DNA of 64,000 bases from Polytrichum commune (Eukaryota; Streptophyta; Polytrichopsida; Polytrichales; Polytrichaceae): positions 46,654,440 to 46,718,439 of the forward strand of contig OX485807.1 of the NCBI GenBank assembly GCA_950295325.1. The letters are read 5' to 3'. The notes beneath the pieces are model-generated. The model did no database searches and was not told the origin of the DNA. It saw only the letters and a list, made by a program, of their open reading frames with translations. Both the position numbers and the translations under genes were made by a program. Shown one piece after another: positions 59,301 to 64,000 of the stretch; within the stretch, counting starts at the first letter, position 1, and every line of letters starts with the position of its first letter.

Positions 59301-60862
59301 TTTAAATTAGAATTTATTGGAGATATTAATTTATTGAAAATTTTCAGTCTTATTGAAAATTTCAGTTGTATTGATTTTCAATTTTATTTACAATTTCATT
59401 TTTTAAATACACAAATTCTTCCACAATCAATATCAATTGTTTTATTTGACATCTCAAATTAAGATGTAGTAGGTGAGTTTGTTTCCGGAAGAAGAAATCT
59501 TGGCAAGTAACTTACAAAATTTGAGAATTTGTTATAAGCATGTGGAACATCGTAGTCATGTTTAAAATACTTTTGGTAAGTTTTTTTTAATAATGCAATG
59601 GTAGACAATAAGACTTTGGGGAGGAAAGATAGCAATGCTTTGCATTATGTAAAATGCTACTTATATATATATTGGAAATTTTTGCTTAAAGAGCTTTAGC
59701 ATTAAGGGCTCAAAGTAGAAAACTTGTTTTCTTCTCTTCTGATTTGATAAGTGTTTAAATCGGCGAAGAAAAAAAATTCTTAAAAAATGCCTCAAGTAGA
59801 TTAATTTAGGTTGAAATAAAGCTGCCAATAAATAATTAAGCATCCATGGAAAGAAATTATGATATTAGCTATAAATAGCATGTGTAAGAAACCTTTGCTC
59901 TTCATATAAAACCATTGACAATTTGAATAAGTGTGTCTCTTCATGTGAATTAAATTTTATATGGAATCATCCTATACCAAACCATGTATGCATCATGTTG
60001 TGCATGCCTTCTACCATGCATGCACATATGAATTTTGTATAAAATTGTCATATATACCACTCATGGCCCGATGACATGAGATTTTTCTTCGAGAACACTC
60101 TACATAAATCTTGAGAGTAGTTCTATTTTTCTCTACATCTTCCTTGCCCAACTCAACTTCTTCCACAACCTAGATCCTTGAGAACACATTTGAATGGAGG
60201 CAAAGGTTATTAGCTATTCCCACAAGAGGAACGGCAAAGGAATAGCCCTCCTATCCCATTGAGAAGCCACACAAGCCACGAAATGGGTTCAAAATCTTTG
60301 CTCCATATTAGACTTATTCGTAAAGTAAAGTAAAGTAAAGTAGATGAAACCATGGGTTTGGTCCCAATCCCTAAGTTAATGAGAATTAAAACCAAGCTAC
60401 CCAAGTTTTCTTGATGCTTAAATTATCATACATAAAGAGGGGGTGTTAGCCTACTAAAAGCCGGCCTTCTGGCTTGTCCTACTAGAATGGGTGAGCCAAG
60501 CTAGCCTTGCAAGATTTAAGATAGCAGGTCCCATGCACATACCCTATTATAGATCCTAAAATTCTCTCAAAGTTTGAGAGGTGGAAAAAGGATATCTCAA
60601 AAGTTTCACCAAACTTTAAAAATAGGCACCAAGAAATGACAAGTTAACAAGCTCTTGATAGAATGTTCTCTCAAAGAAGGATTAAATTCACGGTTTCATC
60701 CCTCTTTGAGGAACTTTACAGATATCTCTAACAATAATCATTAGAAAAACCCCAAACAAATCCACCCAACATACACATCCAAATGAGGGGTTTCCCTTGC
60801 CCTCATTCCATTACTTCAATATTAGGAACATTTCAAGCATGCAAGTCCATGTCTTCTAGTGT
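56368..60862. other. Intergenic DNA, mostly AT-rich, no gene recognised
   Basis: Includes the 3' UTR of the phosphotransfer gene (to about 57000). The region 57800-60200 is strongly AT-rich with T-rich low-complexity stretches (59100-59400). A (GTAAA)4 microsatellite lies at about 60319-60341. No coding exon recognised. Confidence 0.4.
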
Positions 60863-60934
60863 CACCACCCTTCACTTAAGGTAGCTGAGTCTAAAAGCGA
60901 CACTTTCATAAACTACCTTAAGTGAAGGGTGATG
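60863..60934. repeat. 22 bp inverted repeat with 28 nt loop
   Basis: The arm at 60863-60884 (core CACCCTTCACTTAAGGTAG) pairs with 60913-60934, with one mismatch in 22. The loop is 28 nt. It could fold as a small stem-loop RNA or be the residue of a small inverted-repeat element. Flanks outside the arms do not pair. Confidence 0.7.
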
Positions 60935-62329
60935 TGAGAACCACCACAATATCAACCTTATTGCGGGTGAGAGTCTTTTCTTAAATGAAGGTGTGTTGTC
61001 ATCCTTTTGTGATCACTTCTTACACTACCTCGTTGAGCAAATAGATCCTCAACTAGTCATTTTGATTGGTCAAAGTCGATGCTCTACTTGAAGTGTTCTT
61101 CCATCGTCCTTTCACCGCTACTATGATTAGCCAAAGTGGTTCTATTTTGCACTAGATACCGCATATGATTAATCACTTTTAACAATGCCTCACTCTATGG
61201 TATTGTTGTACTCATTGTTGACAACTTAAGGATGAAAAATAGATGAAAAAAAGGAAGGTTTTACTTTTAAGTCATTGCTAACTTATTAGCATGAAGACAA
61301 GAAGGCTAGTTATTTGTGCTTATCCTCAGAAAGTCCACAATTACATCTATATAATCTAATAAATTGGGTCAGTAACTGAAATATTCTTTCCAGTAATTAG
61401 GTATTCAATGTCAACAGTGAGTACAATAATCTAAGGGATTAAGGGAGCTTTCAATATTCTACTTCTCTTTAGTATTTCAGTCATGGCACTTGGCTATCGT
61501 GTGAAGTGATTCCCTGACCTTCATCTGGAAAAATTAAATTTCACATCATGTGCAGTATTGACTTTCCTTGCCAGCCCCTTGTAAAGACTACAATGTTGAT
61601 TGACAGACAACATAAAATGCCATAGAACTCCCCAATATTGGAGAGAAGACCTTTTAACTTATTGTGTTGAAGTGTCTGCAACCTTCGTTCCATTTTGTGA
61701 CCTTTTACCCTCCTTCAAACTCAAAGACTCATTTGTGTCACAAGGTCAATGCTTAGATTACGCAGCCTCATGATAGACTCAATCGCATATACCACCTGTA
61801 AAGAATTATCTTAAAACACTTGGAGGACTCACCAGTACAACACCACCCTTATTAGTATGTCACCTTAGCCAGCAGCTTCCACTCAAACTCAAACCATTGT
61901 ATCTTTTGGACTCTTGAAAGTCTAAGATATCAAAGACAGAGTTGCTCAATTGGCTGAAACCCCCTAAAACATTCTCACATAAGATGCCTTCAGCCTCAGA
62001 TTAGCAGATGTGGAGGAAAATCAGAAAGGGTAGAAAGTGGTAGACAAATGTCTTTTTCTTGTTTGCCAGAGTCTGATGTGCAGACTGGGTACAGTCTAAC
62101 TCAACATGATAGTGCTCTCATACTCCCATTCAGTGTGCTCCATGGCCTATGTCAACTAATCTGTGTGTGAAATGAGAACAATGAAGGCAGTTCATTCAAT
62201 GTGAACGCCTCCTCCAGCATTCTGAAGCTTGTGGCATGCGCAAGGCTCAATGTTGGCAAAGTAAAATCAGGAAAAATAAAAATAAAAAATGCATTTTCTT
62301 TGTACTTTCAGCATGATCAACAAGGGTGG
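60935..62329. other. Intergenic / 3' region of bL17
   Basis: Lies downstream of the bL17 stop codon on the minus strand; the nearest few hundred bases are probably its 3' UTR. No other gene recognised. Confidence 0.4.
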
Positions 62330-63948
62330 TCATAGACCAGAATCTGCAGGTGCATAGCAGCGAGCATGCCGAGACTGGAGCCACGGGGGCAAAGGAACCC
62401 TTTGAGGAGGGGGTGGGTTTGGTGGCTTGGATTCTCTAAGCTCATTTGGTCGATCAACAAACCTGCACACCAGATGCTTTGTGAGTTCTAGCAAAAACTA
62501 TATAAAGAACTGGTCTACCATCTATAAATTATCTTATATATTTTTCAGCCACAAGCAGCAGTTGCACAGAAATTCTCTGAGCCAATCTGTTAATAATAAT
62601 AGAGGTATGATTGTCATCACAACTAAAATTCACAACACCTGCATATATAATAATGCCCCTGTTCTTCTCTACTGAACCAAGAACCCCATAAATTCAACTA
62701 TTTTGCACAATGGTGATAGACTTTCACATCATTGGGTTGCAGGTTCTTGATTCTTAACACTACTTACTATGAACTTGACCAGGTCGTAGGTTACAATGAC
62801 AAAGAGATTTCTTTACAGCACCAGCCTGGATAAGGTTTAAGTACCTATGTCATGCTCGCTCTTCAAACACACATTCACTGCAAAAATCAAGTTACTCAAG
62901 AGAAATGAGAGAGGGTTGTAATACTGACTCTATGAAAGCCATTGGAGCTGAATCTCCTTGTCTAATACGTGTCGCCAGCACTCGTGTGTAGCCACCAGCT
63001 CGATCCCTGGGTGACCGTCATGCAATGTACAATCCTTCATCAGATCCCCGTAAAATGATACAAATGAGCCCCATCTGACAAACTCAGTATTATTACAATT
63101 TTAAATCACCCTTACTGCTCAAGTGTGTGAACGTGTGGACAGTAGTCAAGTGCTCAATGCTGTTGAACCGACTCCCTTCACATTAAGAACTTACTTGTAA
63201 CGGAGAGCCAATTCTGCGAACACCTTATGAAGATTATCATCGCCATGTATAACACCGGCAGCTCTTCGCCTTGCAGCCAGAGTACCCTACACAAATTTAA
63301 AAACTTCATACTGTAAAACGAGAAGATGCCTATATTCATCCTACTGCAAACCTGACAAAAGCAGCAGTTAATCGCAATTCGACTGGCGAAAATGAAAGTA
63401 GTACCTCTTTGCCAAGTTGCACCATATTATCTGCCACCCTCCTTAACTCCTTTGCCTGTCACGCCAATCACCACATCAGAGATTGATACACATTCATGCA
63501 CCACATGACTATAACGAGCAATTCCAACTCCGATGACAACGTTCTCCACTGATTCCTCCCAGACATGTTGATCAATTTGGTGTTCTACCACATTGCACAG
63601 CTACGTGCTGTTGAAATGTCTATTACCTTATATACTGCATATCCTCCTAACAGGGAGTGGTCTCAATTCCATCGTCACCTTCATTTTAGACCACACTTTC
63701 TCTACCTAAAATTTGATGAGCCTTGCACGAAGCGATGCTTCTCGTGTGCTCAACACTCTTGAAGGCAGGGGATCTCGCATTCTCTCCCTTGGATTATCGT
63801 CAACGGAATTAATGCGGAAGTACTCTCATAAATCTGCAAGACAGTCAGAATGCTAAGCAACAATTGAAAAACAGAGGCGAGAGGGCGGCCCACCTTGGGA
63901 ACAGTAGTCTCAATGCGCTCATGCTGCACTAGCTGCGAAACGAGGTTC
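62330..63948 (-). CDS. Ribosomal protein bL17, organellar type, 3' part (5 exons visible, 135 aa; 5' end outside the window)
   Basis: Large-subunit ribosomal protein; by its C-terminal tail closest to the plant mitochondrial-type L17. Exons on the minus strand: 63948-63894, 63455-63405, 63286-63195, 63006-62929, 62462-62330. The frame is continuous: [53 protein letters not shown] then [33 protein letters not shown] then [26 protein letters not shown] then RVPLPPW, ending at TGA 62330. The first visible base completes an Arg codon begun in an upstream exon beyond 64000, which should encode the usual KFRKLGR...LR start. A shorter read-through end (TAA 62892) was rejected because the last exon restores the conserved FVDRxNELR tail. 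Confidence 0.93.
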
Positions 63949-64000
63949 CTGGGGACACACAGTGAAGTGAGCGGAATGATGATCATGCGAAAGGAAGGGC

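Noticed and set aside
62892-62928. bL17 ending by read-through at TAA 62892
   Set aside because: Donor GTCAGT after 62929 joined to 62462 restores the conserved FVDRPNELR tail in frame.

Overview
The window is nuclear DNA of a land plant. Its genes are built from many short exons separated by GT-AG introns of about 80-1600 bp. Five of the eight coding units are recognisable plant housekeeping genes with plastid, mitochondrial or nuclear-pore roles: ribulose-phosphate 3-epimerase, NUP35, an RSH1-type RelA/SpoT homologue, a histidine phosphotransfer protein and ribosomal protein bL17. The transit-peptide style, the compact introns and the AT-rich intergenic DNA with long homopolymer G/C tracts suggest a non-seed plant. 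A moss is my best guess, but the sequence alone does not prove that.

Layout. 1-3650 is AT-rich, mostly unreadable DNA with one 408 bp MITE. 4175-7168 (+) encodes plastid RPE. 8744-10454 (-) encodes NUP35, convergent with RPE. NUP35 and an MTP12/ZnT5-type zinc transporter (13305-14777, +) are divergent and share a GA/CT-rich promoter region near 11.2-11.65 kb. Downstream of the transporter are a 246 bp MITE with 9 bp target duplications (15593-15838) and a degenerate 60 bp tandem repeat. An apparently complete 5.8 kb hAT transposon (16819-22631) follows, with perfect 17 bp terminal inverted repeats and an unbroken three-exon transposase on the minus strand. 24890-26581 (+) is a DUF3067 protein, conserved from cyanobacteria to plastids. 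26.6-30.1 kb is AT-rich with a TA-flanked MITE and a dead retrotransposon RNase H. 32304 to about 34011 (+) is an RWDD4-like RWD-domain gene. 34-39.5 kb holds a Tourist-like MITE, a piggyBac-like transposase remnant, a 70 bp minisatellite and long C, G and AT tracts. 40224-47620 (+) is RSH1 in 23 coding exons. 47.6-53.5 kb is intergenic. 54249-56367 (+) is the histidine phosphotransfer gene with a GC-rich, uORF-bearing leader. 56.4-62.3 kb is intergenic. 62330-63948 (-) is the 3' part of a bL17 gene that runs off the right edge.

The genes do not form an operon-like system. RPE acts in the Calvin and pentose-phosphate pathways, RSH1 controls plastid (p)ppGpp and DUF3067 is probably plastid-located; their proximity looks incidental. 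The most unusual material is mobile-element related: a coding-competent hAT element with a repeated internal motif, four MITEs with readable target duplications, and a roughly 150 bp leader/promoter module present upstream of two unrelated genes (23064-23220 and 30585-30728). I found no CRISPR, no rRNA and no convincing new defence-type or biosynthetic system. All exon joins were made by eye from splice consensus, reading frame and family similarity.
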